From positions 1-64,000 of IMG/VR virus record IMGVR_UViG_3300046499_000422: DNA of 64,000 bases; one strand, written 5' to 3'. The notes under the pieces were generated by a model that saw nothing but the letters and a program-made list of their open reading frames with translations, did not search any database and was not told where the DNA came from. The position numbers and the translations under genes are program-made. Numbering within the stretch: position 1 is the stretch's first letter; each line of letters opens with the position of its first letter. The stretch comes from a virus. Of this stretch, positions 1 through 7,033 are shown piece after piece.

Positions 1-343
1 GGGAGCGGCGTTGGATGACGAGGAGGTGCAGCCGGAAGTGGAAGCGGTACGCGAAGCGCTCCGAGCGCTGGAGCAGATCCCCGACCGACTGGACCGGGCC
101 AAGGCCCTTGCCGTCCTGCTAGGCGAGTGGCCGGATCATCACGCTTTCCTGCGGGAGGAGCGGCAGCGAATCGTGCAAGAGATGCGCGCCGAGAAGATGA
201 CGTACCGGCAGATCGGCGATGCACTGGGGATGCACTTCACTCGGGTCCGTCAGATCGAGGCTGGGCAGCGTGGAGCGAAGAACCGCCCGGCGAAGAAGCC
301 GCCGACCGACGAGGAGTAACCGCACACAACGACGGCCCGCCCC
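1..343. repeat. Direct repeat arm A, left copy (partner 57747-58089)
   Basis: This stretch matches 57747-58089 over the HTH gene and the first terminator arm. Three differences inside the gene are synonymous C/T changes: GGC/GGT in the GEWPD segment, TAC/TAT in MTYRQ, and GCACTG/GCATTG in DALGM. A few more differences follow the stop codon. Beyond the terminator the copies lose similarity. Confidence 0.95.
11..319 (+). CDS. Small HTH protein, sigma-70 region-4-like (left copy)
   Basis: This is a 102-residue protein, mostly acidic and helical, with a helix-turn-helix at about residues 61-90 (MTYRQIGDALGMHFTRVRQIE) resembling sigma-factor region 4. The TTG at 11 is used because the upstream ATG visible in the right copy is in another frame and stops immediately. 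In that copy GAAGGGAG precedes the TTG. It is one of the few plus-strand genes and diverges from the transfer-like block, so a regulatory role is likely. It could act on the neighbouring palindrome (seen only in the right copy) or as an accessory transcription factor. Neither target is shown by the sequence. Confidence 0.85.
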   Translation: MDDEEVQPEVEAVREALRALEQIPDRLDRAKALAVLLGEWPDHHAFLREERQRIVQEMRAEKMTYRQIGDALGMHFTRVRQIEAGQRGAKNRPAKKPPTDEE

Positions 344-363
344 GGGCTTTGGGGCGGGCCGTC
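331..363. terminator. Bidirectional terminator between HTH gene and lipoprotein gene
   Basis: Perfect 13-bp arms GACGGCCCGCCCC and GGGGCGGGCCGTC are separated by 7 nt and followed by a T-rich run. It lies between the ends of two convergent genes, so it can serve both directions. The same hairpin is kept in the right copy and marks the left edge of the exchanged cassette. Confidence 0.85.
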
Positions 364-382
364 TCTTCTTCGCACGCCCACG

Positions 383-934
383 CTACTTCGCAGGCACCGC
401 CCACACCACCGGATCCTGCGTCTCCGTCCCGTACACCACCCGCACCGGCCGCTGCCCCTTGCCAACGACGAACGTGACCAGGCCACGGATGCAGTCGCCC
501 GGCATGACCCGCGTGTCGTTCACCGGGAACTCCGGCTTCGGAATGTCACTCCCGGAGATCGACGGGGCCGCCGTCCGCGTGTCATCCGCGAAAGCAAGCG
601 CCCACGGCGACTGCGACACCGTGAACATCTTGCTGCCCTTGGCGTTGCACACCTTGACGTCGAGAGTCGCCCACACGCTGCTGGCCGGGTAGCCGAGGGC
701 CTTGAGGGAGATGCTCTTGACGGTGACGGGCTGGTGGTAGGCGAGGGCTGTGGTGGTGCCGGCGTATCCGGGTTCGTGCCAGCGGTTGGGTTGGCCGAGG
801 GTGAGGGGACCGGCGGGGCTGGGGCTGGCGCTGCTGGGTGCTGGTGTGGGTTTGGCGTCGTCATGGCTGGTGCTGGTGCACGCGGTGAGGCCGAGCGCGG
901 TGGCCAGGAGCAGCGTGGTGGTGGTGCGGGTCAT
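383..934 (-). CDS. Secreted lipoprotein, variable cassette of left copy
   Basis: This 183-residue protein has a typical lipoprotein signal: the N-terminus MTRTTTTLLLATALGLTAC has a hydrophobic stretch and a lipobox ending at Cys19. A Pro/Ser/Thr/Ala linker (about residues 20-45) and a beta-rich domain similar in style to DUF4352/telokin-like lipoproteins follow. A GGGGGA ribosome site lies 4 nt before the ATG. The gene ends the leftward early operon and is absent from the right copy, which carries unrelated cargo at the same place. Lipoproteins in temperate phages of other hosts (phage T5 Llp, streptococcal Ltp) cause superinfection exclusion; a similar lysogenic-conversion role here is inference. 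Confidence 0.85.
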   Translation of the reverse strand: MTRTTTTLLLATALGLTACTSTSHDDAKPTPAPSSASPSPAGPLTLGQPNRWHEPGYAGTTTALAYHQPVTVKSISLKALGYPASSVWATLDVKVCNAKGSKMFTVSQSPWALAFADDTRTAAPSISGSDIPKPEFPVNDTRVMPGDCIRGLVTFVVGKGQRPVRVVYGTETQDPVVWAVPAK

Positions 935-996
935 GTGTCCCCCTGTGGACGGTTGTGGGGGAGATCATGCCGGGCCGGGTGGGTTGGGCGCAGCGG

Positions 997-1029
997 AACG
1001 CCCCGCCGGTCGTCACGGGCGGGGCGGTT
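997..1029 (-). terminator. Hairpin between 50-aa gene and lipoprotein gene
   Basis: A near-perfect GC-rich inverted repeat (GCCCCGCC pairing with GGGCGGGGC, AA/TT at the base, one bulge) lies in the gap between the stop at 1081 and the lipoprotein start at 934. It is not followed by a strong T run, so it may act as an attenuator rather than a full stop. The rest of 935-1080 shows no gene. Confidence 0.55.
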
Positions 1030-1080
1030 CCTATGCGGACCCCCGTAAGGGCTTGGCCGTCGAGCCGGGCCGGGAGTTTC

Positions 1081-1233
1081 TCACCACATGTCGCACGCCC
1101 GCCACATCCACTCTGCGGCCCGGCAGTGGCCGCGCCCTGCGAGCCATGCGCCGATGCGGTCGATGCGGTGTTCGGCGCGGAGCCGGATGCGCGTGCGGAG
1201 CGGGAGCGGAGGCCAGCTGTGCAGGTCAGGCAC
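1081..1233 (-). CDS. 50-aa Trp/Arg-rich protein, variable cassette of left copy
   Basis: The gene starts at the GTG at 1233, overlapping the end of the 42-aa gene by 8 nt, with GAGGAG 7 nt upstream. The first three codons (GTG CCT GAC) are identical to those of the different 98-aa gene in the right copy; after them the two sequences are unrelated. It is a basic protein with amphipathic helices (residues about 18-45). Function unknown. The shared start codon suggests that recombination exchanged everything downstream of a common translation signal. Confidence 0.7.
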   Translation of the reverse strand: MPDLHSWPPLPLRTRIRLRAEHRIDRIGAWLAGRGHCRAAEWMWRACDMW

Positions 1234-1354
1234 GGGGCTGCTCCTCAATCCATGCAGCGTGAACGAGCGCCAGCCGCCCGCTGGGAAGCCGGTCCCACCA
1301 GTACGGCCGACCGAACAGCCAGACGACGCGGAGCGCGTCGGGATCACGGATCAC
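1226..1354 (-). CDS. 42-aa small protein
   Basis: GTG start at 1354 with GGGGAG 5 nt upstream; the GTGA overlap with the preceding gene implies translational coupling. The sequence is Trp-rich (VVWLFGRPYWWDRLPSGRL) and has no recognisable domain. Because it is compact, coupled and retained in both copies it is probably real. Its stop codon is the exact border between conserved and exchanged DNA. Confidence 0.65.
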   Translation of the reverse strand: MIRDPDALRVVWLFGRPYWWDRLPSGRLALVHAAWIEEQPRA

Positions 1355-1566
1355 GGCCGCTCCCCGTCGAGCGCACGGATCGTCGGGCACGGGAACGGGA
1401 CGCTGGACTCGTGAGTGCACTCGGCGCAGGACCCGCACCCGTACTCGTCCCGGTGCAGAGCACGGACGCGCTTGATCCGCGCGCTCGCGGCGGCGTGCAT
1501 CTCGGCGAGCTGGACCTCGTCGAAGGCGACGAGCAGGGCCTGCGCGGCGGTGGTGATGTCTGCCAT
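1351..1566 (-). CDS. 71-aa Cys-containing protein
   Basis: A short protein with a helical first half (about residues 1-35) and a CGSCAEC cluster near residues 44-50, suggestive of metal binding. ATG start preceded by a GGGGG-type ribosome site. It lies in the tightly packed early operon and overlaps the next gene by 4 nt. Function unknown. Confidence 0.75.
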   Translation of the reverse strand: MADITTAAQALLVAFDEVQLAEMHAAASARIKRVRALHRDEYGCGSCAECTHESSVPFPCPTIRALDGERP

Positions 1567-1569
1567 CGG

Positions 1570-2847
1570 TCAGGCCCCCTTCGCGGTGGTGGCGCCGTCG
1601 CCCCAGTCGTCGATGTCCTCCGCCGGGTCCTGGCCGGTCGGCCGGTCGAGGGCGGCGAGCAGCTCGGTGGGGTCGATGAGACCGAGGCGCCCACCGAGGT
1701 CGCGGATGGCGGCGAGGGTGGCCTCGGCGGTCTCGGCGCGCTGCTGCCACCCGTGCCGTTCGGCAGCCATCTCCTGCCGCTGGGCGAGGAAACGGCGGGC
1801 AGTCTCGTCCAACTGGTCGCGGTGGGCTTCGATCTCGGCAGCCTTGGCCTTCCAGGTGGCGCGTCCGGCGGTGAGCTGCTCCATGTGGCGGTCCCGGACG
1901 GCCATCACCGCGTCGGCATCAGCTTCCGCGTCGGCACGCCATCGGTACTCGCAGTCGGCCCACTGGCGGCCGGGGTTCTGGCGTTCCCAGATCGCCGCCG
2001 CGTACTGCTCGCGCAGCCCGTCGTCGCTGGCGGTTGTACCGGGTTCTGTTGGCTCCGACGCGCGTTCGACTGCGGCCCGGTCGGCGGCGAGCTGCCTGCC
2101 GCACCTCGCGCCCTTCAGCCACGTCCGCACGTCAGCGGTCGTGATGGGCAGCTGCTTGCGGTCGGTGAGGTCGCACCACTCGGCGACGTAGTCGAGGGCG
2201 TCCTGTGCGAGGTACAGCTCGCGGGCGAGGCGGTCGACTTCGGCGCGGGCCTCGTCGGCGGTGAGCAGCATGTCGTCGCAGGCCGGGGACGGTTCCCGGC
2301 GCCGGGAACCGTCCGTCCCGATCGCGTCGAGCACCGCTTCCGCGTCGGCCGCCCGGACGTTGAGCGGCAGCCACTGGCCGTTGCGGCGGAGGACGGGGCC
2401 GATGGCGTTGAACGCCAGCGCGCGCCAGCCAGCGCCGGTGGCCGCCGACGTTTCGGGGCGCTCCGAAGCGTGGGGCGGCGCGGGGTGTCCGGGGCAGAGC
2501 CCATCCCTGTCGGGGCGTTCGGGCCACAGGTGGTAGCCGTGCCGGTCGGTACGCGGGCACGTACTCACGGGCAGCGGGTCTGCCCCGTCGTGCAGCTGGT
2601 GCTCGGTGGCCGGGTGCCCGCACGTCTCGCCGAAGCGGCTGGTGTTGCACGCCTCGCGGGGTCCGGTGTGGGTGTGGTCGGTGACGCGGGTGAGGGGTCC
2701 GGGTGCGCCGTCGGCGGGCGGCACCTCCGCCAGACCGAGGGCGTACAGCACCCCCGAAGCGGCGTGGTCGATGAGCGGGCCGGCGTTGATGGTGACGGCG
2801 TCGGCGATGGCGGCGCGGATCCGGTCGGCGGTGGGCTGGTCGGTCAC
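1570..2847 (-). CDS. 425-aa coiled-coil early protein
   Basis: The start is taken as the GTG at 2847, which overlaps the upstream stop as GTGA and has GAGGAG 8 nt before it. The same frame stays open further upstream, but that part has shadow-like composition. The N-terminal third has a C/H cluster (GETCGHPATEH, then STCPRTDRHGYH) that could hold zinc. Residues about 180-400 are strongly helical and charged (AEVDRLARELY, RDQLDETARRFLAQRQ), consistent with a coiled coil. It is the largest gene of the distal early operon. Function unknown. Confidence 0.75.
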   Translation of the reverse strand: MTDQPTADRIRAAIADAVTINAGPLIDHAASGVLYALGLAEVPPADGAPGPLTRVTDHTHTGPREACNTSRFGETCGHPATEHQLHDGADPLPVSTCPRTDRHGYHLWPERPDRDGLCPGHPAPPHASERPETSAATGAGWRALAFNAIGPVLRRNGQWLPLNVRAADAEAVLDAIGTDGSRRREPSPACDDMLLTADEARAEVDRLARELYLAQDALDYVAEWCDLTDRKQLPITTADVRTWLKGARCGRQLAADRAAVERASEPTEPGTTASDDGLREQYAAAIWERQNPGRQWADCEYRWRADAEADADAVMAVRDRHMEQLTAGRATWKAKAAEIEAHRDQLDETARRFLAQRQEMAAERHGWQQRAETAEATLAAIRDLGGRLGLIDPTELLAALDRPTGQDPAEDIDDWGDGATTAKGA

Positions 2848-3146
2848 GGGGTCGGCTCCTCGGCGTCGATGATGGGCGGCTCGTTGTCGACGAGGATCCA
2901 CAGCGGCCCGTAGCTGCCCGGTTCGTGGCGCGCAGGCTTCTCGTCGAGGGCGTAGAACGCGCCGGTCTGGCCGTGCCAGCCGATCTGCCGCCACGTCTGC
3001 TGGGCGTCGAGGGTGTGGGTGCGCATCTCGGCGCCGGTGAGTTCGGACGCGCGGCGGTACGGACGGGTGTCGGTCGGCGGCGCGGTCGGTCGGAATCCGG
3101 CACCGTCGCCGCGTCGGATGTGTCGGTCTCGGGGCTGCTGGGTCAC
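2844..3146 (-). CDS. 100-aa hypothetical protein
   Basis: ATG start at 3146; the stop overlaps the next start as GTGA. An Arg-rich N-terminus is followed by a compact domain beginning at about residue 45 (TWRQIGWHGQTGAFYALDE). Short domains of this kind are frequent in actinophage early operons, but I cannot assign a role. Confidence 0.75.
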   Translation of the reverse strand: MTQQPRDRHIRRGDGAGFRPTAPPTDTRPYRRASELTGAEMRTHTLDAQQTWRQIGWHGQTGAFYALDEKPARHEPGSYGPLWILVDNEPPIIDAEEPTP

Positions 3147-3165
3147 GTTGGTGTCTTTCGGTTGG

Positions 3166-3190
3166 GCCCGGCCGGGGCGACCGGCCGGGC
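3166..3190 (-). terminator. Intra-operon hairpin
   Basis: Perfect arms GCCCGGCC and GGCCGGGC with a 9-nt loop, located after the stop at 3206 and before the next gene at 3146. Probably an attenuator within the early operon; repeated at 60646-60670. Confidence 0.6.
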
Positions 3191-3205
3191 AACAGGCAGG
3201 GGCGG

Positions 3206-3607
3206 TCAGACGTGGCGGAACGTGATCTCAGCCAGCTCGGCACGGGCCTCAGCGATCGACGTGCGGCCGTTCGCGAGGTCGCCGATCAGCACGGCCGCCT
3301 GGTACTCGCCCTCGTCGGTGGCGTCCGTGAGGCGGCTGGCGATCTCGGAGATCAGCTCGAACACCGCGCTGTCGGCGTCGGCCTGCTGCTCCTCGGTGAG
3401 GTGCACGCCGTTGTTGGCGAACGCCTGGACGATGGCGGGGTCATTGACGAACCGCTCCAGGGATTCGTCTTCGGTGTCCCAGTCGCCGTCCTGGAGGCCG
3501 TTGATGAGGTCGCCGAGGACGCGGGTCTTGGTCTCGTTGTCGGCTCCGGCGTCGATGAGGGCGCGGGCTACGGGGTCGAAGATGCTGTTGGCGCTGCTCC
3601 AGCCCAT
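3206..3607 (-). CDS. 133-aa acidic hypothetical protein
   Basis: ATG start with AAAGGA 7 nt upstream. The protein is acidic and all-helical: an N-terminal helix with FDPVARALIDAG, a DGDWDTEDESLERF segment in the middle, and repeated ALI/AEAR helices at the C-terminus. The layout resembles small immunity-like or anti-host proteins, but no family was recognised. A G-rich tract (3622-3644) lies just upstream. Confidence 0.8.
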   Translation of the reverse strand: MGWSSANSIFDPVARALIDAGADNETKTRVLGDLINGLQDGDWDTEDESLERFVNDPAIVQAFANNGVHLTEEQQADADSAVFELISEIASRLTDATDEGEYQAAVLIGDLANGRTSIAEARAELAEITFRHV

Positions 3608-3644
3608 GGCGGGGTCCTTTCGGGTGGTGGGTGGTGGGTGGTGG

Positions 3645-3809
3645 TCAGGTCTGGTCGCGGCAGGTGCAGGTACCGGGTCCGAACACGGGGTCGTCCCGGT
3701 GGGCGCACAGCGCGGGCGGGGTCCAGTGGCCGGCGGCGGCGCTGTGGTGCCACATCGGGTTGTCGGGCCACGGGCGGGGCGGGATCACGGGCGCGGTGGG
3801 GGCGGTCAC
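3645..3809 (-). CDS. 54-aa Cys/His protein
   Basis: GTG start at 3809 overlapping the upstream stop (GTGA). The C-terminal half carries CAHRDDPVFGPGTCTC, a probable small zinc site. Too short for family assignment; retained in both copies. Confidence 0.65.
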   Translation of the reverse strand: MTAPTAPVIPPRPWPDNPMWHHSAAAGHWTPPALCAHRDDPVFGPGTCTCRDQT

Positions 3810-4144
3810 TGCTGCTCGCCTCCGACGCGCCGGTCGAGGTCGTAGACCCAAGCCGCGATCACGGCGGCGGCCTGGATCAGCTCGGCGCGGAGCTTGGCCG
3901 GGTCGGACTCGGCGAAGGCTTCGGCGACTTCCTCGCGCAGGATGTGCAGCCAGTCGAGGTACCCGCCTTCGGCCGCCGACTGGCAGGCCATGCGTGCCAC
4001 GTCGGCGTCGATGGTCTCGGGGTACTGGCCGGTGCCGTTGGGGTGGTGCTGGTCGCCCCATTTGGCGAGTTGGGCCTGGCGTTCGTCGTCGATGTCCTCG
4101 GCGAAGGCGGCGAGGCCGGGGGTGGTGAAGAGGGTGGGGTACAT
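3806..4144 (-). CDS. MazG-like nucleotide pyrophosphohydrolase
   Basis: 112 residues from the ATG at 4144 (a GTG at 4186 in the same frame would add 14 residues). The pattern DERQAQLAKWGDQHHPNGTG, then WLHILREEVAEAFAE, then D..KLRAELIQAAAV and a closing W..DLDRR is the layout of MazG-type enzymes of actinophages; the EExxE and downstream D residues would bind magnesium. Family members hydrolyse nucleoside triphosphates and may adjust the host nucleotide or alarmone pool. The gene overlaps 268 nt with the LuxR-type frame upstream, which is unusual. Confidence 0.75.
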   Translation of the reverse strand: MYPTLFTTPGLAAFAEDIDDERQAQLAKWGDQHHPNGTGQYPETIDADVARMACQSAAEGGYLDWLHILREEVAEAFAESDPAKLRAELIQAAAVIAAWVYDLDRRVGGEQQ

Positions 4145-4545
4145 GTCGTGTCCGTTCTGGGTGGGTTCGGGCAGTAGTTGGTGCACCTGGTTCGGGTCGC
4201 GTGGGCCTCGCTGGCCCCGTCCGGGGTCAGCAGCGGCTCCCCGGCGGCCTCTACGGGCTTCGGTGGACCCTTGGGAGCTTCGTGGGTCTGCGCGGGGCGT
4301 AGACGGGCGCTCAGCCGCTCCGGCACGTGGATCTCACCCGGCCGCAGCAAACCCACCCGCAGAGCCACCGCCACCGCATGCGCCCTATCGCCGACACCCA
4401 GCGCCCGGTAGACGAGTCGCAGAGAGCTGTTCACCGTGTCCGGCGCGATCCGCAACCGGGCTGCGATCTGGGCGGCGGTGTTGCCGTTGGCCACAAGGCG
4501 CAAGATCTCCAGCTGCCGAGGCGTCAGCAGCGCCTGACCGCTCAC
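3877..4545 (-). CDS. LuxR-type HTH protein, frame running into the MazG-like gene
   Basis: GTG start at 4545 (GTGA overlap). Residues 6-65 form a clear GerE/LuxR DNA-binding domain (LLTPRQLEILRLVANGNTAA, then APDTVNSSLRLVYRALGV). No receiver or ligand domain precedes it. After about residue 110 the frame stays open to 3877 but becomes Pro/Ser/Thr-rich and lies over the MazG-like gene in another frame, so the functional protein may be only the first ~110-130 residues. The overlap is identical in both copies. Either the tail is real, a frameshift joins the two genes, or a lost stop has extended the protein. Confidence 0.65.
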   Translation of the reverse strand: MSGQALLTPRQLEILRLVANGNTAAQIAARLRIAPDTVNSSLRLVYRALGVGDRAHAVAVALRVGLLRPGEIHVPERLSARLRPAQTHEAPKGPPKPVEAAGEPLLTPDGASEAHATRTRCTNYCPNPPRTDTTCTPPSSPPPASPPSPRTSTTNARPNSPNGATSTTPTAPASTPRPSTPTWHAWPASRRPKAGTSTGCTSCARKSPKPSPSPTRPSSAPS

Positions 4546-4862
4546 CGCTGCGCCTCCCGCGTCCGGGCCGCCACGTCGTCGGTCGTCGCGAGCACACACC
4601 GCGACGGCACGGCGACCAGCCAGCCCGTCCCCGGCATGTCGCAGGCGACGGCCGCCGGATGCCGGTCGACGTACACCAGGCCGCGCCGCACGGTGGCCAT
4701 GTGCTCGTCGCAGAGCAGGGAGAAGTCGGCTTTGGGCGTCAGCCACCAAGCGACGTGCCAGGTGGCGGCCCTCCCGCAGGGTGCGGCGTCGTGGGTGGGC
4801 CGGGACCCGCATCGGGGGTCGCCGCGCCGTGGGGTCGGCGTGAGGTCGGGGAAGGCACTCAC
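4542..4862 (-). CDS. 106-aa probable zinc-binding protein
   Basis: GTG start at 4862 overlapping the upstream stop. Cysteines at CGSRPTHDAAPCGRAATWH and LLCDEH form a plausible zinc knuckle, a layout common to small Streptomyces phage proteins. The C-terminal half repeats the VAVPSRCVLA/VYVDRHPAAVACD style of beta strands. Function unknown. Confidence 0.75.
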   Translation of the reverse strand: MSAFPDLTPTPRRGDPRCGSRPTHDAAPCGRAATWHVAWWLTPKADFSLLCDEHMATVRRGLVYVDRHPAAVACDMPGTGWLVAVPSRCVLATTDDVAARTREAQR

Positions 4863-5164
4863 CGCTGCTCACCTCGTCGCTGCGCCCAGTCGGGATCGAA
4901 CGCGGGCGCGGGACCACGGGGTGGCGGCGGGTCGTTGCGGTGCCGCCAGGCGCGGACCGTGGCCCGGGGGCGGAGCAGCAGCATGCGGGCGATCTCCGCC
5001 GCGTACACGGGCTGCGCGAGCCACCAGCGCCAGTCGCGGCGGGTGACGCGCGGTGTCCGGTACATGAGCCGGTGGGCCCAGTCCGAGGCGCGGTGAGCGG
5101 GACGCCAGCGGCCGATGAGGTATCCAGCGAGGATGCCGCCGAGTGCGACCACGATCGCGGTCAC
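4859..5164 (-). CDS. 101-aa single-pass membrane protein
   Basis: Starts at the GTG at 5164 (GTGA overlap). Residues 1-20 (VTAIVVALGGILAGYLIGRW) form one membrane helix or uncleaved signal anchor; the rest is basic and Trp/Arg-rich and probably cytoplasmic. Part of the coupled early operon. Function unknown. Confidence 0.75.
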   Translation of the reverse strand: MTAIVVALGGILAGYLIGRWRPAHRASDWAHRLMYRTPRVTRRDWRWWLAQPVYAAEIARMLLLRPRATVRAWRHRNDPPPPRGPAPAFDPDWAQRRGEQR

Positions 5165-5391
5165 CGCTGCGCCCCGCTGCCCAGCGCGGCCCGCTCGGCC
5201 TGGTGCTTGGCGCTGTCGACCGGGCACACGACGCGGTCGTCCGCCGTCATCAGCCAGCCATCGCGGAGCAGCTCCGCACGGGCCTGCCCCAGGTTGGCGA
5301 AGTGCACGTCGCCCCCGCCGTACTGGTCCCTGAACGGGTAGCGGCAGACGTCGCAGGCGACCGTGACGCAGTCGTGGCGGCGGACGCTCAT
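5161..5391 (-). CDS. 76-aa CxxC protein
   Basis: ATG at 5391, overlapping the upstream stop as ATGA. A CDVC pair (residues 13-16), the stretch VHFANLGQARAELLRDGW and a further Cys/His (VCPVDSAKH) form a small treble-clef-like zinc domain. This kind of domain is common in Streptomyces phages and integrative elements. Biological role unknown. Confidence 0.75.
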   Translation of the reverse strand: MSVRRHDCVTVACDVCRYPFRDQYGGGDVHFANLGQARAELLRDGWLMTADDRVVCPVDSAKHQAERAALGSGAQR

Positions 5392-5645
5392 CGCCGCGCC
5401 CCCTCGACGACGGGCCACGCCTGGCGGCAGCCGTTGCTGCGGCAGCGAATGTGCTCGGGCACGTCCTCCGGGATCCACGTCAGTCCGTCGTCCAGGACGC
5501 TGCGCCCGCAGCGCGACACCGTGCCCTCGCGGATCTTGCGGCCAGCCATGTGGACGGCCTTGTGGGAATGGACGTCGGGCCGGGAGTACCAGGACGCGTC
5601 ACGGCCGGCGGCCCACGGCTCCTCGGCCGGCGTCTCGGTGCTCAT
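5388..5645 (-). CDS. 85-aa hypothetical protein
   Basis: ATG start, 4-nt overlaps on both sides. Contains three Cys (SRCGRS, IRCRSNGCRQAW) and several His/Trp residues, again suggesting a metal-bound small domain. No family recognised. Confidence 0.7.
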   Translation of the reverse strand: MSTETPAEEPWAAGRDASWYSRPDVHSHKAVHMAGRKIREGTVSRCGRSVLDDGLTWIPEDVPEHIRCRSNGCRQAWPVVEGARR

Positions 5646-6352
5646 CGCTGCACCCCCTCAGCGGCCTCAGGCTGCTGTTCGGCCTCGATCGCGTAGGTCG
5701 CCGTCTGCCGGACCAGGCGCTGCGCCCGCGCTCCGGGCCGGGTGATCGCCGACTCGTAGCGGCTGGCGGCGTCCTCGCGCTGCTCCCAGGCGGGGCCGTC
5801 GGGTCGCCACTCGCCTCGCCAGTGGAACTCGATCTGCCACTCGGTGCGCGGCGGGTGGGCCACGGCCTCGGGCTGGGGTGCCTCGTCGGCCAGGCGGCGC
5901 AGCTCGGCACGGGCGGCGGCCAGACGCCTGGCGGGGCTCAGCAGTTCATGGCCCGGCACGTACCGCTGGCAGGCGCGCTCATGCAGCCCCTGCGAACGGG
6001 CGCAGGTGCACGGGAACTTGGCCCGCACCTGCGTGAGTACGTCGTGCAGGGCGAGTGCCCGGGTGTCGTCCGGCTCAGCGGCCAGCATCTGCTGGACCTC
6101 GTCGGCGGCCCAGCGGAGCACCGAGGCCCGGTCCACGGGCACGGCGGCAGGCAGCGCGGCCACCGTCTCCGAGATCCACTTCACCCAGTCCCGGATCCGC
6201 TCCGCACCCTGGGCGCCCGCCAGTTCGGCGTCCTGAAGGCTGAGGAGCATGGTGGGGCCGATGGCTGCGGCAATGGCTGCGGCGCGGTCGGCGGGTGCAG
6301 GCGGCACGACGGCCGGTGTTCCATAGTGGGTGGTTTTGTTGGTTTCTGACAT
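5642..6352 (-). CDS. 236-aa hypothetical early protein
   Basis: ATG start at 6352. The N-terminal part is helical and Ala-rich. The middle carries a Cys cluster (FPCTCARSQGLHERACQRYVPG), and the C-terminal part has a beta-rich WQIEFHWRGEWRPDG segment. Overlaps the next gene by ATGA. Function unknown; also present at 63122-63832. Confidence 0.75.
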   Translation of the reverse strand: MSETNKTTHYGTPAVVPPAPADRAAAIAAAIGPTMLLSLQDAELAGAQGAERIRDWVKWISETVAALPAAVPVDRASVLRWAADEVQQMLAAEPDDTRALALHDVLTQVRAKFPCTCARSQGLHERACQRYVPGHELLSPARRLAAARAELRRLADEAPQPEAVAHPPRTEWQIEFHWRGEWRPDGPAWEQREDAASRYESAITRPGARAQRLVRQTATYAIEAEQQPEAAEGVQR

Positions 6353-6434
6353 CAGGTCACTCCGGTCTGTCCCGGTATCGCCGGGTTGGCGTGCCGGTCG
6401 GGTTGGCGGGTTTCGTCGTCTGGATGGGCGGAAG

Positions 6435-6647
6435 TCAGGCGGCAGGCACGGCCCGGAGGTGTCGGGCGGGTTTCTCGTCGAGTGCGGCTTCGAGGACTCG
6501 GCGGTGTTCGGCGGCTTCGAGGGCGGTGGTCTCGCGTCTCGGCCGGGCGGGGTGCTGCTCGGGGGCGGGTTCGGGGTCGCGGTGGTGTGGTCCGCCGAAC
6601 TGGCCGGTGGGGATGGTCTCGGCGAGGAGCCGTTCGAGCGGGGTCAC
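6435..6647 (-). CDS. 70-aa hypothetical protein
   Basis: GTG start at 6647 (GTGA overlap). Basic and helical, with LERLLAETIPTGQF at the start and ALEAAEHRRVLEAALDEK near the end. The 82-nt gap to the next gene holds no clear signal. The right copy is cut by the window end. Confidence 0.6.
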   Translation of the reverse strand: MTPLERLLAETIPTGQFGGPHHRDPEPAPEQHPARPRRETTALEAAEHRRVLEAALDEKPARHLRAVPAA

Positions 6648-7033
6648 GGGGTGGCTCGCTTGGAGGCGTCGTGCATGATCTGGGCGCTGTCCGGGTGGGC
6701 GTGCACGGCGGCGACGATCGCGTCGTGCCAGTGCTGGTGTCCGGCCTGGTGGCGGCGCAGGGTGGCGAGTTCCTGGCGGGCGGCGTCGAGCTGGCGGGCG
6801 GTGGACGGGCAGTCGCATTCGTCGGTGTCGGGGTTGTTGATGCGGGTCATGCAGCCGGGGATGAGGTGGCGGGTGCCGTCGGCGTCCTGGTGCCAGTAGC
6901 AGGGCAGCGGCGGGCAGCGGTGCGGCTGGTCCTCGGGCGGGAGGCCCTGCTCGGCGCGGAGGCGGTCGGCTTTCTCGGCGAGGGTCTCGACGCTGTAGGC
7001 GTGGTCGTGGGCGGTCGGCCGAGTAGGGCTCAT
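6644..7033 (-). CDS. 129-aa Cys/His protein
   Basis: ATG start at 7033. An N-terminal helix (VETLAEKADRLRAEQGLPP) is followed by a Cys/His region (RCPPLPCYWHQDADGTRHLIPGC.. DECDC), likely zinc-binding. A C-terminal helix is rich in His (HQAGHQHWHDAIVAAVHAH). Function unknown; it sits with the replication genes. Confidence 0.75.
   Translation of the reverse strand: MSPTRPTAHDHAYSVETLAEKADRLRAEQGLPPEDQPHRCPPLPCYWHQDADGTRHLIPGCMTRINNPDTDECDCPSTARQLDAARQELATLRRHQAGHQHWHDAIVAAVHAHPDSAQIMHDASKRATP

Larger units (their letters stand above)
1225..6520. repeat. Direct repeat arm B, left copy (identical to 58705-64000)
   Basis: From base 1225 the sequence is the same as from 58705 as far as the window allows, at an offset of 57480; no substitution was noticed. 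The identical block begins within the overlapped stop and start codons of two small genes. The true right edge of the repeat is not visible because the window ends at 64000. Confidence 0.97.

Noticed and set aside
955-2913. A very long open frame on the plus strand (about 650 codons), repeated in part at 58444-60393
   Set aside because: It lies antisense to coupled minus-strand genes with ribosome sites, has Val/Gly/Arg-rich shadow composition, and arises from high GC.
3622-3644. GGGTGGT repeats as a G-quadruplex switch
   Set aside because: The tract could fold, but it is a short low-complexity gap between two genes and nothing else suggests a role.
3877-4186. Programmed frameshift joining the LuxR and MazG frames
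   Set aside because: No X XXY YYZ heptamer or clear stimulating structure was found in the overlap before the MazG motif; kept only as an open question.
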